A stretch of DNA of 5,569 nt from Allosphingosinicella sp. (GTDB lineage: Bacteria > Pseudomonadota > Alphaproteobacteria > Sphingomonadales > Sphingomonadaceae). The position numbers were made by a program, and so were the translations under genes. This document shows positions 5,238 to 5,569 of this stretch, piece after piece. Location of the stretch: NCBI GenBank assembly GCA_030146745.1, contig JASLBD010000141.1, positions 1-5,569 of the forward strand. Direction: 5' to 3'. The notes beneath the pieces are model-generated. The model did no database searches. It was not told the DNA's origin and saw nothing but the letters and a program-made list of their open reading frames with translations. Numbering within the stretch: position 1 is the first letter of the stretch; every line of letters begins with the position of its first letter.

Positions 5238-5569
5238 ATGCGGATTTGGCTTCTGGCCGGTGCGGCCTTGCTTGCGGCGGCACCCGCCGCGGCGGCGCCG
5301 GCGGACGATTTCAGGCGATTGCTGGACGACCATTATGCCTGGCTGCTTCGCGAGAGCCCGACCTACGCGACGGCTCTGGGCGTTCGCGACCATGACGACC
5401 GCATCGAGGACATCAGCCTCGCCGCGCGCGACCGCCAGGCGCGGGAGGCGGCCGCCTTCCTGGCCCGGCTCGAGCGAATCCCGGCCGAGGCGCTGAGCCC
5501 GGCGGACCGGGTCAACCGGGCGATATTGAAGCGCGGGCTCGAGGAGGGGATCGAGGCCAACAGCTTCCG
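5238..5569 (+). CDS. DUF885 family secreted protein (5' part)
   Basis: The frame is open from the ATG at 5238 to the window end (110 full codons), so the C-terminus is missing. A GAGGAG at 5226-5231, six bases upstream, fixes the start. Residues 1-20 form a signal peptide: R2, a hydrophobic core and an Ala-rich end, with likely cleavage after A20 or A22. There is no lipobox cysteine, so it should be periplasmic or exported, not a lipoprotein. The mature start resembles DUF885 proteins: LLDDHYAWLLRESPTYATALGVRDHDDRIEDISL, a region typical of the family N-terminus. DUF885 proteins are around 600 residues and are predicted metallopeptidase-like hydrolases. The expected zinc-binding HExxH-like motif would lie beyond the window, so activity cannot be judged here. 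Confidence 0.88.
   Translation, partial: MRIWLLAGAALLAAAPAAAAPADDFRRLLDDHYAWLLRESPTYATALGVRDHDDRIEDISLAARDRQAREAAAFLARLERIPAEALSPADRVNRAILKRGLEEGIEANSF

Noticed and set aside
4801..5283. 160-codon minus-strand open frame running through the palindromic repeat and over dodecin
   Set aside because: It is out of frame with the dodecin coding sequence, covers intergenic repeat DNA, and its translation is Arg/Pro-rich with no family resemblance.

Overview
The window is strongly GC-rich, densely coding DNA. It most likely comes from an alphaproteobacterium of the sphingomonad group. Three things point there: the protein families and their sequence style, two palindromic intergenic repeats of a kind I recall from sphingomonad genomes, and LexA-type operators in the alphaproteobacterial form GTTC-N7-GTTC. 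Five genes lie on the minus strand, and one begins on the plus strand at the right edge.

Left part (1-2391, minus): a two-gene DNA repair or modification module. The first gene in transcription order encodes a radical SAM protein of the family known as 'putative DNA modification/repair radical SAM protein'. It has a CxxxCxxC cluster motif and a C-terminal helix-hairpin-helix. After it comes a fusion of a DUF4130-type domain with a UdgX-type uracil-DNA glycosylase domain, cut by the left window edge. Two GTTC-N7-GTTC sequences (2310-2324 and 2377-2391) lie directly upstream, so the pair is probably under SOS (LexA) control. An 82-bp near-perfect inverted repeat (960-1041) separates the two genes. 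It seems to have been inserted between the ribosome binding site and the start codon of the UdgX-fusion gene.

Middle part (2467-4771, minus): a GRDP/DUF1399-like 'glycine-rich domain-containing' membrane protein with a Gly/Cys-rich tail, followed downstream by tandem hairpins. Upstream of it is a POT/PTR2-type proton-coupled oligopeptide transporter relative that has changed residues at normally conserved substrate-site positions.

Right part (4843-5569): a 97-bp imperfect palindromic repeat, a dodecin (small flavin-binding protein, minus), a short divergent promoter region, and the 5' part of a secreted DUF885 protein (plus, cut by the right edge). The main candidate for a little-described system is the SOS-boxed radical SAM plus DUF4130-UdgX module. 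The other genes look like ordinary chromosomal genes with no evident functional link to it.
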